From NCBI RefSeq assembly GCF_020707215.1, contig NZ_JAJFET010000009.1:1-64000 (forward strand): a stretch of 64,000 nt of DNA. The letters are read 5' to 3'. This DNA is from Sphingomonas sp. PL-96. Its GTDB lineage: Bacteria; Pseudomonadota; Alphaproteobacteria; Sphingomonadales; Sphingomonadaceae. The position numbers and the translations under genes are program-made. The notes beneath the pieces are model-generated. The model was not told the DNA's origin. It worked only from the letters and a program-made list of their open reading frames with translations, and did no database searches. Below, one piece after another: positions 43,002 to 52,821 of this stretch. Each line of letters begins with the position of its first letter. The stretch's first letter is position 1.

Positions 43002-43669
43002 CTACTGTGAACAAGCGCTGGTATGACGATGCGTGCGGCGCCGCGCTGGGGATGGAGTTCGTCGGCGAGCGCTGGGCGCTGCTGATCATGCGCGAGCTGT
43101 TGCTGGGGCCGCGCCGGTTCGGGGAACTGCGCGCCGGCCTGCCGGGGCTGAGCGCCAATGTGCTGACGCAGCGGCTCGCCTCGCTGGAGCAGTCGGGCAT
43201 CGTCCGGCGTGAGCGGCTGCCATCGCCGGCGAACGTGCAGGTCTATGCGCTGACCGCCTGGGGGCGGGAAAGCGAGCCGGTGATCCTGGCGCTGGCGCGC
43301 TGGGCGCTGCGTTCGCCGACGCACGACCCGAGCCTGCCGTTCTCGGCCGTGTCGCTGCTGCTGTCGCTGCGCATGCTGCTGGTGCCCGAGCGGGCGGGAA
43401 AGTGGGCGGCGACGGTCGGTGTCCGGATCGGGGACGAGACGTTTGTGGCGCGGCTGGAGGCAGGCGAGCTGACGGTTGCACGCGGGGCCGTCGACGCAGC
43501 GGAGGCGGTGTTTTCGGGCACGCCGTCTGCCTTTCTGCCCGTGATCTATGGCGGCATGCCGCTTGCGGTCGCCGAAGCGGCGGGCATGCTCGCCATCGAA
43601 GGGAACCGCAGCGTGGCCGAGCGGTTCGTCACCCTCTTCGCCCTGCCGGACAAGGTGGCCGTTGAGTAA
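42983..43669 (+). CDS. HxlR-family winged-helix transcriptional regulator
   Basis: 228 residues from ATG 42983, or 220 from GTG 43007; neither has a clear ribosome site. The DNA-binding domain reads 'ALGMEFVGERWALLIMRELL', 'GPRRFGELRAGLPGLSANVL' and 'TQRLASLEQSGIVRRERLP', the HxlR pattern. The C-terminal half of about 110 residues ('GVRIGDETFVARLEAGELTV') resembles an SCP2-like ligand pocket, as in some extended HxlR proteins. Divergent from the VOC/GST operon and probably its regulator. Confidence 0.88.
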   Translation: MESLKITTVNKRWYDDACGAALGMEFVGERWALLIMRELLLGPRRFGELRAGLPGLSANVLTQRLASLEQSGIVRRERLPSPANVQVYALTAWGRESEPVILALARWALRSPTHDPSLPFSAVSLLLSLRMLLVPERAGKWAATVGVRIGDETFVARLEAGELTVARGAVDAAEAVFSGTPSAFLPVIYGGMPLAVAEAAGMLAIEGNRSVAERFVTLFALPDKVAVE

Positions 43670-43727
43670 CGCCCCGGGTTCGGCCTAAAGCGTGGGCAAG
43701 CCCCGGCGAAGGGCACGAAAGGCATCC

Positions 43728-44732
43728 ATGACCAGCACCTCCGACCTCCAGCTCGACCGCAGCGAAACCACCGTCCTCGACGCGCCGGACCGCACCGTAA
43801 AGGTGCGCGACCTGTTCGGCATCGACATCGACATGGAGGTGCCGGCCTTCAGCATCGCCGACGAACGCGTGCCCGATGCCGACCCGGCCTATGTGTTCGA
43901 TCCCGACACGACGCTCGCGATCCTGGCGGGGTTTGCGCACAATCGCCGCGTGATGGTGCAGGGCTATCACGGCACCGGCAAGTCGACCCACATCGAGCAG
44001 GTGGCGGCGCGGCTCAACTGGCCGTCGATCCGCATCAACCTGGACGCGCACATCAGCCGCATCGACCTGATCGGCCGCGACGCGATCGTGCTGAAGGACG
44101 GGCAGCAGGTCACCGAATTCCGCGAGGGCCTGCTGCCCTGGGCGCTGCAGACGCCGACCGCGCTGGTGTTCGACGAATATGACGCGGGCCGCCCGGACGT
44201 GATGTTCGTGATCCAGCGCGTGCTGGAGACGGAGGGCAAGCTGACGCTGCTCGACCAGAACCGCGTGATCCGCCCGAACCCCTATTTCCGGCTGTTCGCG
44301 ACCGCCAACACCGTGGGCCTGGGCGACACCAGCGGGCTGTATCACGGTACCCAGCAGATCAACCAAGGCCAGATGGACCGCTGGAACATCGTGGTGACGC
44401 TCAACTACCTGCCGGCCGCGACCGAGGCGAACATCGTCCTCGCCAAGTCGGGCGAATATGACCAGCCGGGCGGCAAGGAGACGGTGGAGAAGATGGTCCG
44501 CGTGGCCGAGCTCACCCGCCGCGGCTTCATGAACGGCGACATCTCCACCGTGATGAGCCCGCGCACGGTCATCACCTGGGCGCAGAACGCGCTGATCTTC
44601 AAGGACGTGGGCTTCGCCTTCCGCCTCTCCTTCCTCAACAAGTGCGACGAGGCGGAACGCGCGATGGTCGCGGAATATTACCAGCGCGTGTTCGGCAAGG
44701 ACCTGCCCGAAAGCGTGGCGAAGAAGGGCTAA
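43728..44732 (+). CDS. cobS: CobS-type AAA+ ATPase (cobaltochelatase subunit-like)
   Basis: 334 residues. AAA+ features: Walker A '[15 protein letters not shown]', '[12 protein letters not shown]' as Walker B, and '[16 protein letters not shown]' as sensor 1. The whole sequence matches CobS of aerobic cobaltochelatase in length and layout. The partner cobT follows with no gap. CobN, the third subunit, is not in the window; orphan cobST pairs are common in alphaproteobacteria, so a cobalamin role is not certain. Confidence 0.93.
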   Translation: MTSTSDLQLDRSETTVLDAPDRTVKVRDLFGIDIDMEVPAFSIADERVPDADPAYVFDPDTTLAILAGFAHNRRVMVQGYHGTGKSTHIEQVAARLNWPSIRINLDAHISRIDLIGRDAIVLKDGQQVTEFREGLLPWALQTPTALVFDEYDAGRPDVMFVIQRVLETEGKLTLLDQNRVIRPNPYFRLFATANTVGLGDTSGLYHGTQQINQGQMDRWNIVVTLNYLPAATEANIVLAKSGEYDQPGGKETVEKMVRVAELTRRGFMNGDISTVMSPRTVITWAQNALIFKDVGFAFRLSFLNKCDEAERAMVAEYYQRVFGKDLPESVAKKG

Positions 44733-46559
44733 GTGGCGACAGACACCCTCCTCGACCAGTTCCGCGAAGCCCTGCGGGGCACCGCGCGCGCCATTGCCGG
44801 CGATGCGGAGGTGGAGCTGGGCTATAGCGCCGATGTGCCGGCCGCCTCGGGCCGCCACATCAAGGTGCCGATGCCCGCGCGTGCGCTGCCGCCCGAGCAG
44901 GTGGCGGAGGCGCGCGGCTTTGCCGATGGCTTTGCGCTGCGGCTGCGGCTGCATGACGCGCGCGTGCATGCGAGGAACGCGCCGGCCGAGGCGGTTGCGC
45001 GCGCGGTGTTCGATGCGGCGGAGACGGCGCGCGTGGAGGCGCTGGGGTCGCAAGGCTATGCCGGCATCGCCGACAATCTCGACCAGGCGCTGGCGATGCG
45101 GTTGCGCACCGACCCGATCGCGCGCGCGCGCACCCGCGCCGAGGTGCCGCTTTCGACCGCCGTCGGCTTGATGGTGCGCGAGCGGCTGACCGGCAAGCTG
45201 CCGCCGGGCTCGGTGGCGCCGGGCATGGCGCTGGTCCACGACTGGATCGAGGAACGCGCGGGCGATGCGCTGGACGCGTTGGCGGCGGCGGTCGGCGACC
45301 AGGCGGCGTTCGCGCGCGCGACGACGCGGATGCTCGAGGGGCTGGAGCTGGTGCAGGGCGAGGTCGAGCCCGAGGACAGCGACGAAGGCGGCGAGGAGGA
45401 GGATAGCACTCCCGACGAGGCCGACGACGAGGGCGACGAAGGCGAGGCCGAGCAACAGCCCGGCGAGGGCGAGGTCGAGGCGCGCGGCGAGGACCGGCGC
45501 GACGAGCAGGGCGAGGGCGAGGGGGAAGACCGCGCCGACGACATGGCCGACGATGGCGACGGCGAGCCGGGCGACGAGGGCGAGGGCACCATGCCGGTGC
45601 GCCCCAACCGCAACTGGTCCGACCAGCCGGCGCAGTTCGACTACAAGGCGTTCACGACCGCGTTCGACGAGGTGGTGGCGGCGACCGAGCTGTGCGACTC
45701 CGACGAGCTCGACCGCTTGCGCGCCTATCTCGACCAGCAGCTGGTGCAGCTGCAGGGCGTGGTGACGAAGCTCGCCAACCGGCTGCAGCGGCGGCTGATG
45801 GCGCAGCAGTCGCGCAGCTGGGACTTCGACCAGGAAGAGGGGATGCTCGACGCGGCCCGGCTGGCGCGCGTCGTCATCAACCCCGGCCAGTCCCTGTCGT
45901 ACAAGATAGAGCGCGAGGCCGAGTTCCGCGACACGGTGGTGACGCTGCTGATCGACAATTCGGGCTCGATGCGCGGGCGGCCGATCTCGATCGCGGCGAT
46001 CAGCGCCGACATTCTCGCGCGCACGCTGGAGCGGGTGGGGGTGAAGGTCGAGGTGCTGGGCTTCACCACCCGCGCGTGGAAGGGCGGCCAGTCGCGCGAG
46101 GCATGGCTCGCGGCAGGGCGCCCGCCGCAGCCGGGACGGCTGAACGACGTGCGCCACATCGTCTACAAAGAGGCCGACGAGCCGTGGCGTCGCGCGAAAA
46201 AGGCGCTGGGCCTGATGATGCGCGAAGGGCTGCTCAAGGAGAATATCGACGGCGAGGCGCTGTTGTGGGCACACAGCCGGCTGATCGCGCGGGCCGAGGA
46301 CCGAAAGGTGCTGATGGTCATCTCCGACGGCGCGCCGGTGGATGACTCCACGCTGTCGGTGAATTCTGGCAGCTATCTGGAGCGGCACCTGCGGCAGGTG
46401 ATCGGCTGGATCGAGGGGCGCTCGCCCGTCGAGCTTGTGGCGATCGGCATCGGCCATGACGTGACGCGCTGGTATTCGCGCGCGGTGACGATCATGGATG
46501 CCGAGCAGCTGGCCGGCACCATGATCGACCAGCTCGCCGACCTGTTCGACACGCCGTGA
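44733..46559 (+). CDS. cobT: CobT-type VWA-domain protein (cobaltochelatase subunit-like)
   Basis: 608 residues from a GTG directly after the cobS stop. The N-terminal helical domain (about 1-210) is followed by a very acidic linker (about 210-290, rich in Glu, Asp and Gly) and a C-terminal von Willebrand factor A domain with the MIDAS motif '[10 protein letters not shown]' and '[10 protein letters not shown]'. CobT works with the CobS ATPase ring in metal insertion. The next gene starts inside its stop (GTGA). Confidence 0.93.
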   Translation: MATDTLLDQFREALRGTARAIAGDAEVELGYSADVPAASGRHIKVPMPARALPPEQVAEARGFADGFALRLRLHDARVHARNAPAEAVARAVFDAAETARVEALGSQGYAGIADNLDQALAMRLRTDPIARARTRAEVPLSTAVGLMVRERLTGKLPPGSVAPGMALVHDWIEERAGDALDALAAAVGDQAAFARATTRMLEGLELVQGEVEPEDSDEGGEEEDSTPDEADDEGDEGEAEQQPGEGEVEARGEDRRDEQGEGEGEDRADDMADDGDGEPGDEGEGTMPVRPNRNWSDQPAQFDYKAFTTAFDEVVAATELCDSDELDRLRAYLDQQLVQLQGVVTKLANRLQRRLMAQQSRSWDFDQEEGMLDAARLARVVINPGQSLSYKIEREAEFRDTVVTLLIDNSGSMRGRPISIAAISADILARTLERVGVKVEVLGFTTRAWKGGQSREAWLAAGRPPQPGRLNDVRHIVYKEADEPWRRAKKALGLMMREGLLKENIDGEALLWAHSRLIARAEDRKVLMVISDGAPVDDSTLSVNSGSYLERHLRQVIGWIEGRSPVELVAIGIGHDVTRWYSRAVTIMDAEQLAGTMIDQLADLFDTP

Positions 46560-46816
46560 AGCATGTGGAGCCGCCGCCGGGCGGCTTCGCCGGGCCGGTA
46601 AAGCGATCGGTGACGATCGCGGGGCACCAGACCTCGATCAGCCTGGAGCCGCTGTTCTGGCAGGCGCTGGAGGCGGCGGCGGCCGAGCGGGCGTTGCCGC
46701 TCAACGCGCTGATCGCAGCGATCGACGTCGCGCGGATCGAGGCGGACGATCCGCCCAACCTGGCGAGTGCGCTGCGGTCGTGGTTGCTGGGGCGGGCGAT
46801 GGAACGGAGAACTTAG
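46556..46816 (+). CDS. Ribbon-helix-helix domain protein
   Basis: 86 residues from GTG 46556, overlapping the cobT stop. '[20 protein letters not shown]' is the strand plus first helix and '[15 protein letters not shown]' the second helix of an aryl-sulfate-sulfotransferase-like RHH fold common in alphaproteobacteria. It may be a small DNA-binding regulator, or a non-regulatory RHH protein. Co-transcribed with cobST. Confidence 0.8.
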   Translation: MKHVEPPPGGFAGPVKRSVTIAGHQTSISLEPLFWQALEAAAAERALPLNALIAAIDVARIEADDPPNLASALRSWLLGRAMERRT

Positions 46817-46842
46817 ACCGCGCGGACACATCCAGCGCGACT

Positions 46843-46869
46843 GCTATCGCCCAATTGCGGACGTTGAGC
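46843..46869 (+). repeat. Short intergenic repeat phrase, copy 1
   Basis: GCTATCGCCCAATTGCGGACG (46843-46863) matches 47488-47508 at 18 of 21 positions. It lies in the spacer before the first of three small orphan genes. Confidence 0.55.
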
Positions 46870-46889
46870 ATCAGCACTAAAGTAGCCGG

Positions 46890-47144
46890 ATGGACCGCCT
46901 TCAGAGTTACCGGAGCTGGTGGCAGCCCTTGCCGGCTTGGCTCAAGCTAGTGACGCTGGTCGGCATCTACCCGGCTTGGCTCTTCATCGTCGTCTGCGTG
47001 TGCACCGGTGCGTCGAAGAGCAAAGAAGCCCTGCTCGCCTTCGGTGTTTGTGTGATCGGCACCCTGCTTCACATCGCGTTCGACCATCGGGATCATGGAA
47101 ATCCGCAGCAACGAAACGGGGTCGACTTCGGCGGCGGTGAATGA
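46890..47144 (+). CDS. Small membrane protein, unknown
   Basis: 84 residues with two hydrophobic segments ('LVTLVGIYPAWLFIVVCVC' and 'LLAFGVCVIGTLLHIAF'), then a polar tail. No ribosome site or family is clear. GC content and codon use are less extreme than in neighbours, suggesting acquisition. It sits in a series of three plus-strand small genes with spacer repeats. Confidence 0.5.
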   Translation: MDRLQSYRSWWQPLPAWLKLVTLVGIYPAWLFIVVCVCTGASKSKEALLAFGVCVIGTLLHIAFDHRDHGNPQQRNGVDFGGGE

Positions 47145-47293
47145 CCCCTTTCCACCAGACTTCGCCGACGTGTTGTCGCACAAGCGCCGACATATGCGAC
47201 GCCGGGAAGTCAGCGCATTAGCGACACAGCTACGGCAGCGTGGGCCCGGTCGCGGACGTTGCTAACCTTAGCGGGCCCAGATAGCTTTGGCCC

Positions 47294-47485
47294 ATGTGGA
47301 CCTTCTTCCTGTGGAACTTTGCGGCTCTAGCTGCCGCCATTTACTGCATAGCCAGGGCCGTGACTGACCTTCGTGCGCGCAGGTACGGCTGGGGAATTGT
47401 CGGCCTACTAAGCGCCGTGATGTTCCTAGTGACGCCGATCCAGACACATGCGGTAAAGGTCGATCTGCCTGCCGCCCGACCATGA
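47294..47485 (+). CDS. Small membrane protein, unknown
   Basis: 63 residues with two hydrophobic helices ('FFLWNFAALAAAIYCIARAV' and 'WGIVGLLSAVMFLVTPI') around a basic loop. Topology is plausible for a small inner-membrane protein, but no family is recognised. A copy of the repeat phrase lies 3 bases after its stop codon. Confidence 0.5.
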   Translation: MWTFFLWNFAALAAAIYCIARAVTDLRARRYGWGIVGLLSAVMFLVTPIQTHAVKVDLPAARP

Positions 47486-47487
47486 CC

Positions 47488-47514
47488 GCTAACGCCCAGT
47501 TGTGGACGGTCGCC
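47488..47514 (+). repeat. Short intergenic repeat phrase, copy 2
   Basis: GCTAACGCCCAGTTGTGGACG (47488-47508) matches copy 1 at 46843. A partial form, GCGGACGTTG, occurs near 47252, giving one copy per spacer in this small-gene patch. Confidence 0.55.
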
Positions 47515-47534
47515 TTCAATGGCATCCATGCACG

Positions 47535-47969
47535 ATGAAACGGGATTTTGAAGGTGAGTTTGAACAAGCATTCGTTGGACGGGCCTGCTCGATTGAACGT
47601 GAGCTACCCTTCTGGCGTGCAAACTTCGGCGATGGATACACGATGGCGTTCCGCGTTCCATGGCGCATCGTAACAAACGGCCGAGTAGCGTTTGGCAATG
47701 AAGACGAAGGCCAACTCTTTGGATTACCTGCTCCTGTCAATGGGGTCGAACGCTCCGCAAAACTCCTGCATGGCAAATTTGTTATCGCTGTTCAGCTTGA
47801 TCGGCAGACGGGTGATCTTCGTATCGTGTTTGATGGTGACACACGCCTAGACGTGTTCAATCATTCACTCGGCTATGAAGGCTGGTATGCTTACTATTCC
47901 GCCCATGGCGAACGGTGGGGCATGATCGCGATGGGTGGGGGTGAAATCGCGGTCGTACCGGACGAGTAA
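47535..47969 (+). CDS. Hypothetical protein (144 aa) in a lower-GC patch
   Basis: No signal peptide or membrane segment. Mixed alpha/beta composition, with 'FGLPAPVNGVERSAKLLHGK', 'LRIVFDGDTRLDVFNHSLGY' and 'EGWYAYYSAHGERWGMIAMG'. The 'RIVFDGD..LDVFNHSLGYEGW' stretch recalls small proteins of the DUF6188 type, but I cannot confirm this. GC content is clearly lower than the chromosome average (about half of bases), so recent transfer is likely. Confidence 0.6.
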   Translation: MKRDFEGEFEQAFVGRACSIERELPFWRANFGDGYTMAFRVPWRIVTNGRVAFGNEDEGQLFGLPAPVNGVERSAKLLHGKFVIAVQLDRQTGDLRIVFDGDTRLDVFNHSLGYEGWYAYYSAHGERWGMIAMGGGEIAVVPDE

Positions 47970-48108
47970 GCTATGTCCGCTTCCATCCAACTTCAGACCT
48001 CCGTCTTCAGGATTCGTCCACGCAGTCTAGTGCGTACCTTCGACGAAGGCCGGGGCCATTTGCAAGGACCTCGGGGCTGTTGCGCACCCCTCCGACGCAT
48101 TCGCGACT

Positions 48109-48132
48109 GTACCCCGGCCTCCGCCGGGGTAC
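48109..48132 (-). terminator. Perfect hairpin after the glutamate dehydrogenase gene
   Basis: GTACCCCGGC-CTCC-GCCGGGGTAC, a perfect 10-bp stem with 4-base loop, 12 bases beyond the gdhB stop. No T-run follows on the minus strand, so it may be a REP-like or mRNA-stabilising hairpin rather than a simple terminator. Confidence 0.55.
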
Positions 48133-48144
48133 GGGATCAGCGGA

Positions 48145-51100
48145 TCACCGGCCGAGCAGCACGCGGGCCTGGCCGGCGATTTGCGCCAGGATCGCCAGCG
48201 TGGGCGTGGGGGCCAGACGGGCGCGGGCGACGAGCGCGGTGAACTGCGCGACGCGGGGCTCGTGCTCCGCGATCCAGGCATCGACCGCCGCGCGCGGATC
48301 GGCGCCGTCGATCCGGTCGAGGAAGTCGAGCCGCAGCTGCTGGAAGTCGCGCGAGAGGCCGGCGATCAGCAGCCGCTCCCAGGGATCGCCGCTGGTGATG
48401 CGCGCGGATGCCGCCTGTGCCCAGTCGAGCCCCAGCGCCTCGCCCAGATGGGTGAAGGCATGGGCGAGCACGACTTCGTCCACGCCGCGCTCGGCACCCA
48501 GGTCGGCCAGGCCGATGGCGCCGTCCAGGTCGAACAGGCGTACGACGCGGGCGCTCAGCGCGTCGGGCGCGCCGGCGGTGGCGAGGCGTTCGCGCATCCG
48601 CTCGCTCTGGGCGCGCGCTTCGCTCAGCAGCAGTGAGTCCGCCTGCGCGTCCAGCCGGTCGATCGCCGGCTTCAGCCGGGCGATGGCGTCGGCCGGGCGG
48701 GTACCCGGGCGGCAGGCGCGCAGCAGGTCGGCGATCTGCACGCGGGTGGCGGCGGCGGCATGGCCGATCAAGGCCAGGCGCGCGTCCTCGCCGATGTCGG
48801 CCTGCTCGATCTCTGCCCACAGGCTGGGCAGGTCGAACAGCCGCTCGGCCACCACGAACATCGCGGCCAGGTCGCCGACGGCAGCGCCTTCCTCCTCGAC
48901 CAGTTCGGTCGGGTGGAGGACGCCCAGCCGGTTGACGATGCGGTTGGCGAGCTTGGTCGCGACGATCTCCCCACGCAGGCGATGCTGTTCGATCGCGTCA
49001 CCGAACCGCGCCTGCATGGCGCCGGGAAACGCGGCGCGCAGGTCCGGCAGCAGTTCGGGGGTGTGGCCGAGCTGGTTCGCCTCGATCGCGTCCTGGAGCG
49101 CGAGCTTGGCCGAGGCGAGCAGCACGGCGAGCTCGGGTCGGGTGAAGCCCTGGCCGTCCTGTGCGCGGCGCAGCAGCTCGTCGTTGGGGGCAAGCCCTTC
49201 GACGGCCCGGTCGAGCCTGCCGGCGCCTTCCAGCATCTCAATCACGCGGACATAGCTCGGCACCGCGACGGCGCCGTCGCTCTCCATGAAGGAGAGGGCG
49301 AGCGTCTGGAGGCGGTTGTCCTCCAGCACCAGCCGGGCGACGTCGTCGGTCATCTCGGCCAGGAGCGCGTTGCGATCGTCGAACGTGAGGCGCCCTTCGG
49401 TCACTTCGCGGTTGAGCGCGATCTTGATGTTCACCTCGTTATCCGAGCAGTCGACGCCGGCCGAATTGTCGATGAAGTCGGTGTTGATGCGGCCGCCGGC
49501 CGAGGCAAAGGCGATGCGCGCGGCTTGCGTCACGCCCAGATTGGCGCCTTCGCCGACCACCTTGACGCGCAACGTCTCGGCATTGACGCGGATGCGGTCG
49601 TTGGCGGGATCGCCGACCTCCGAATGTGCCTCGTGGCCTGCCTTCACATAGGTGCCGATGCCGCCGAACCACAGCAGGTCGGCGGGCGCGCGCAGGATCG
49701 CGGAGATCAGCGCGGTGGGGTCGAGTTCGGTGTCCTCGATGCCCAGCATGCGGCGCACGGGTTCGGACAGCGGGATCGTCTTGGCGGTGCGCGGGAAGAC
49801 GCCGCCGCCTTGCGAGATCAGGCCCTTGTCATAGTCGTCCCAGCTGGAGCGGGGCAGGGCGAACAGCCGCTGGCGTTCCTCCCAGCTTTTCGCCGCATCG
49901 GGATTGGGATCGAGGAAGATGTGGCGGTGGTCGAAGGCGGCCTGCAGCCGGATCGACTTGGACAGCAGCATGCCGTTGCCGAACACGTCGCCCGACATGT
50001 CGCCGCAGCCCACGACGGTGACCGGATCGGCCTGCACGTCGACGCCCATCTCCAGGAAGTGGCGCTGGACCGAGACCCAGCCGCCGCGCGCGGTGATGCC
50101 CATCGCCTTGTGGTCATAGCCGTGGCTGCCGCCGCTGGCGAAGGCGTCGCCCAGCCAGAAGCCGCGCTCCAGCGCGAGTGCATTGGCGACGTCGGAGAAG
50201 GTGGCGGTGCCCTTGTCGGCCGCGACCACGAAATAGGGGTCCTCGCCATCGAGGATCGTCACGCCCTCGGGGTGGACGACGCGGTTCTCGACCAGATTGT
50301 CGGTGACCGACAGCAGCGCGCGGATGAAGATGCGGTAGCTTTCGGTGCCCTCGGCCAGCCAGGCGTCGCGATCCGACGGGGCCGGCAGCTGCTTGGGATA
50401 GAAGCCGCCCTTGGCGCCGGTCGGCACGATCACCGCGTTCTTGACCCGCTGCGCCTTCATCAGGCCCAGGATCTCGGTGCGGAAGTCGTCGCGCCGGTCG
50501 GACCAGCGGAGACCACCGCGCGCGACCGGGCCGGCGCGCAGGTGGATGCCCTCCACGCGGGGCGAATAGACCCATATCTCGCGCCAGGGCAGCGGCTTGG
50601 GCAGCCCCGGCACCTTGGCGCTGTCGAGCTTGAACGCCAGCGCCTCGGCCGCAGCGGGTGAAAAGGCGTTGGTGCGCAGCGTGGCTGCGACCAGCGCCCG
50701 CAGCGCGCGCAGGATGCGGTCGTCGTCGATCGCGGAGACGGCGTCGAGGCCGCGGTGGATTGCCGTTTTCGCTTCCTCCGCCTGTGCGGCATCGGCGCGG
50801 GAGGGATCGTGGATCGCGACAAAGCGCGCCACCAGCGCGCGCGCCACCTCCGGCGCCCGCCGCAGCGCGTCGACCACGGTGCCGAGCGGGTAGGTGAGCC
50901 CCGCCTGGCGCAGATAGCGGAACCAGGCGCGGAACAGCACCACTGAGGCAGGGGCCAGCCCCGCCTCCACGATCAGCCGGTTAAATCCGTCGTTTTCGGC
51001 GCGGTTTTCCAGCACCGCGGCGATCGCATCCTCGGCCACCGCCACGTCGAAGCCTGGAGCGCCCCCGGTGCCCGGCAGTTCGACCGCGAAGTCGTGAATG

Positions 51101-52746
51101 AACGAGCGGGCGTCGTCGGTGAGGCGGGTCGGAATTTCCTCGACCACGCGGAAGCCGAAATTCTCGAACACCGGCACCGCATCCGACAGCGGCAGCGGCG
51201 CACCCTGGCGATAGACCTTGAGTCGCAGCGCCGCGCCATCGGCCGCCGGCACGATCCGCACCGACCGGCTGCCGGCATCGCTCAGCGACCCCAGGCGCAA
51301 CACGTCGTGCACTGCCTCTTCGGGGGTGGTGACGTTGCGGTAGTTGACCGGAAAGGCGTTGGCGAAGCGCAGCGCGAGGCGGGCGGCGGCACCGGCGGGC
51401 GCGACCTCTCCCAGCGCGGATTCGATCGACGGGCTCCAGCCGCGCACCATGCGCTCGACCCGGCGGTCGAGCTCGGCCGCGTCCGGCATGCGGCCATCGC
51501 CGCGCAGGTCGAGCATGTAGCGGATCAGCGCGGCATCGCCCTCAACCGCGATCGCCCAGCTGAGCAGGCGCGCGTTGGCGGCCTCGCATAACAGCTCGCC
51601 AATGGCGCTGCGGCGGCCGGTCGAAAGATCGTCGCGCTGCAGCCAGACAAAGGCGAACAGGTGGCGGCCAAGCGGGCTGCGGATCAGCACCACGCGCGAG
51701 CGCGGCCGATCGGCGATCGACATGGCGGAAAGCGCCAGCGTCTCAAGCTCTGCGGGCGGGAAGGCGGTGGTGAGGTCGTGGGGAAGCGCGGTCAGCGCAT
51801 GCGCCAGCGCCTTGCCGGCGTGCCCCGCGGGATCAAAGCCGAACTGCGCCTGGAGCGCGGCCAGGTTCTGGCGCAGCACCGGCACGTCGGTCGGGTCGGC
51901 GTGCAGCGCCGCGCTGGTCCAGAGACCCGCATGGATCGACAGGCCGGTGACCCGGCCGCCCTCACGGATCGGCAGCACCACCAGGTCGAGCGGCGCGCGG
52001 CGGTGGACGGTGGAGAGCGCATTCGACTTCAGCAGCAGCAGCGATGCGCCGCCTTCGAACCAGGCGATCGCGCGCTCCCGCGAGCCTTCGGCCAGAATCT
52101 GGGCGCGGATCGGCCGGGTGGCGATGCCCAGGCAGTCACGATCCTCCTCGCCCGGAACCCAGCGCAGGTGGCCGAGCAGCGTGAAGTTGCGGTTGAGGAA
52201 CCAGTGCAGCAGCGCGCGGCTTTCCGCGTCGGGCGTGGCGGCGGCATCGTCGCGCATCGCCTGCTGCATTGCTTTCCAGTCGGCGACCGCGGCGCGGACA
52301 TCGCCCAGATTCTGCTCGATCTCGCCGCTCAGCTCCCGTCGCAATCGGGCGTCGACGCGGTCCATTTCGACATAGACCATGGATTCGGACGTGCCCTCCG
52401 CACCGATGCCGCGAAGGGTGCCGGCCGCGTCGCGCACAACGGGCACGACGGGGTGGAGAATGCGTTCGATGGGAAGATTGTGGCCGGTGATGGTCGCTGC
52501 GATCGAATCGACCAGAAAGGGCATGTCGTCGTTGACCACGGCCAGCCGCATCCGGCGGCGACCGTCGGTGGTGACGCTGTCGATCGCGAGCGACGGGGTG
52601 CCGGGCGGGCGAGTGCGGGCGGCATCCGCCACCAGCCGTGCCGCTGCCTCCCGCTCCTCGCTTCCGAGCCCTTCGACTTCGCTCGGAAGCGCGTCTTCGA
52701 ACAACCTGGCCGCAATGGCCTGCGGCACCTTATCGTCTTCGCTCAT
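48145..52746 (-). CDS. gdhB: Large NAD-dependent glutamate dehydrogenase
   Basis: 1533 residues from the ATG at 52746 ('MSEDDKVPQAIAARLFEDAL'). It matches the 160-180-kDa NAD-GDH class: a long N-terminal regulatory part with ACT-like segments ('DDMPFLVDSIAATITGHNLP'), then a catalytic core with 'AGPVARGGLRWSDRRDDFRT', 'IVPTGAKGGFYPKQLP', 'FVVAADKGTATFSDVANALA', 'VGCGDMSGDVFGNGMLLSKS' and 'VVGEGANLGVTQAARIAFA'. It deaminates glutamate to 2-oxoglutarate for carbon use. Monocistronic, divergent region upstream holds the PAS gene on the same strand. Confidence 0.95.
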   Translation of the reverse strand: MSEDDKVPQAIAARLFEDALPSEVEGLGSEEREAAARLVADAARTRPPGTPSLAIDSVTTDGRRRMRLAVVNDDMPFLVDSIAATITGHNLPIERILHPVVPVVRDAAGTLRGIGAEGTSESMVYVEMDRVDARLRRELSGEIEQNLGDVRAAVADWKAMQQAMRDDAAATPDAESRALLHWFLNRNFTLLGHLRWVPGEEDRDCLGIATRPIRAQILAEGSRERAIAWFEGGASLLLLKSNALSTVHRRAPLDLVVLPIREGGRVTGLSIHAGLWTSAALHADPTDVPVLRQNLAALQAQFGFDPAGHAGKALAHALTALPHDLTTAFPPAELETLALSAMSIADRPRSRVVLIRSPLGRHLFAFVWLQRDDLSTGRRSAIGELLCEAANARLLSWAIAVEGDAALIRYMLDLRGDGRMPDAAELDRRVERMVRGWSPSIESALGEVAPAGAAARLALRFANAFPVNYRNVTTPEEAVHDVLRLGSLSDAGSRSVRIVPAADGAALRLKVYRQGAPLPLSDAVPVFENFGFRVVEEIPTRLTDDARSFIHDFAVELPGTGGAPGFDVAVAEDAIAAVLENRAENDGFNRLIVEAGLAPASVVLFRAWFRYLRQAGLTYPLGTVVDALRRAPEVARALVARFVAIHDPSRADAAQAEEAKTAIHRGLDAVSAIDDDRILRALRALVAATLRTNAFSPAAAEALAFKLDSAKVPGLPKPLPWREIWVYSPRVEGIHLRAGPVARGGLRWSDRRDDFRTEILGLMKAQRVKNAVIVPTGAKGGFYPKQLPAPSDRDAWLAEGTESYRIFIRALLSVTDNLVENRVVHPEGVTILDGEDPYFVVAADKGTATFSDVANALALERGFWLGDAFASGGSHGYDHKAMGITARGGWVSVQRHFLEMGVDVQADPVTVVGCGDMSGDVFGNGMLLSKSIRLQAAFDHRHIFLDPNPDAAKSWEERQRLFALPRSSWDDYDKGLISQGGGVFPRTAKTIPLSEPVRRMLGIEDTELDPTALISAILRAPADLLWFGGIGTYVKAGHEAHSEVGDPANDRIRVNAETLRVKVVGEGANLGVTQAARIAFASAGGRINTDFIDNSAGVDCSDNEVNIKIALNREVTEGRLTFDDRNALLAEMTDDVARLVLEDNRLQTLALSFMESDGAVAVPSYVRVIEMLEGAGRLDRAVEGLAPNDELLRRAQDGQGFTRPELAVLLASAKLALQDAIEANQLGHTPELLPDLRAAFPGAMQARFGDAIEQHRLRGEIVATKLANRIVNRLGVLHPTELVEEEGAAVGDLAAMFVVAERLFDLPSLWAEIEQADIGEDARLALIGHAAAATRVQIADLLRACRPGTRPADAIARLKPAIDRLDAQADSLLLSEARAQSERMRERLATAGAPDALSARVVRLFDLDGAIGLADLGAERGVDEVVLAHAFTHLGEALGLDWAQAASARITSGDPWERLLIAGLSRDFQQLRLDFLDRIDGADPRAAVDAWIAEHEPRVAQFTALVARARLAPTPTLAILAQIAGQARVLLGR

Positions 52747-52821
52747 GGCAGGGGTATGCGCTTGGGGCCGCGCCGGCTCAACCCTTGTGGCAGGTGCGAG
52801 AGGAATGCTGCGGTGCGTCAA

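Noticed and set aside
43629..46457. 942-residue open frame antisense to cobS and cobT
   Set aside because: Composition is random-like (Arg, His, Gln) and the opposite strand holds two clear conserved proteins.
46843..47514. Repeated phrase read as integron attC sites
   Set aside because: The core words do not fit RYYYAAC/GTTRRRY, no long imperfect hairpin spans the spacers and no integron integrase is present.
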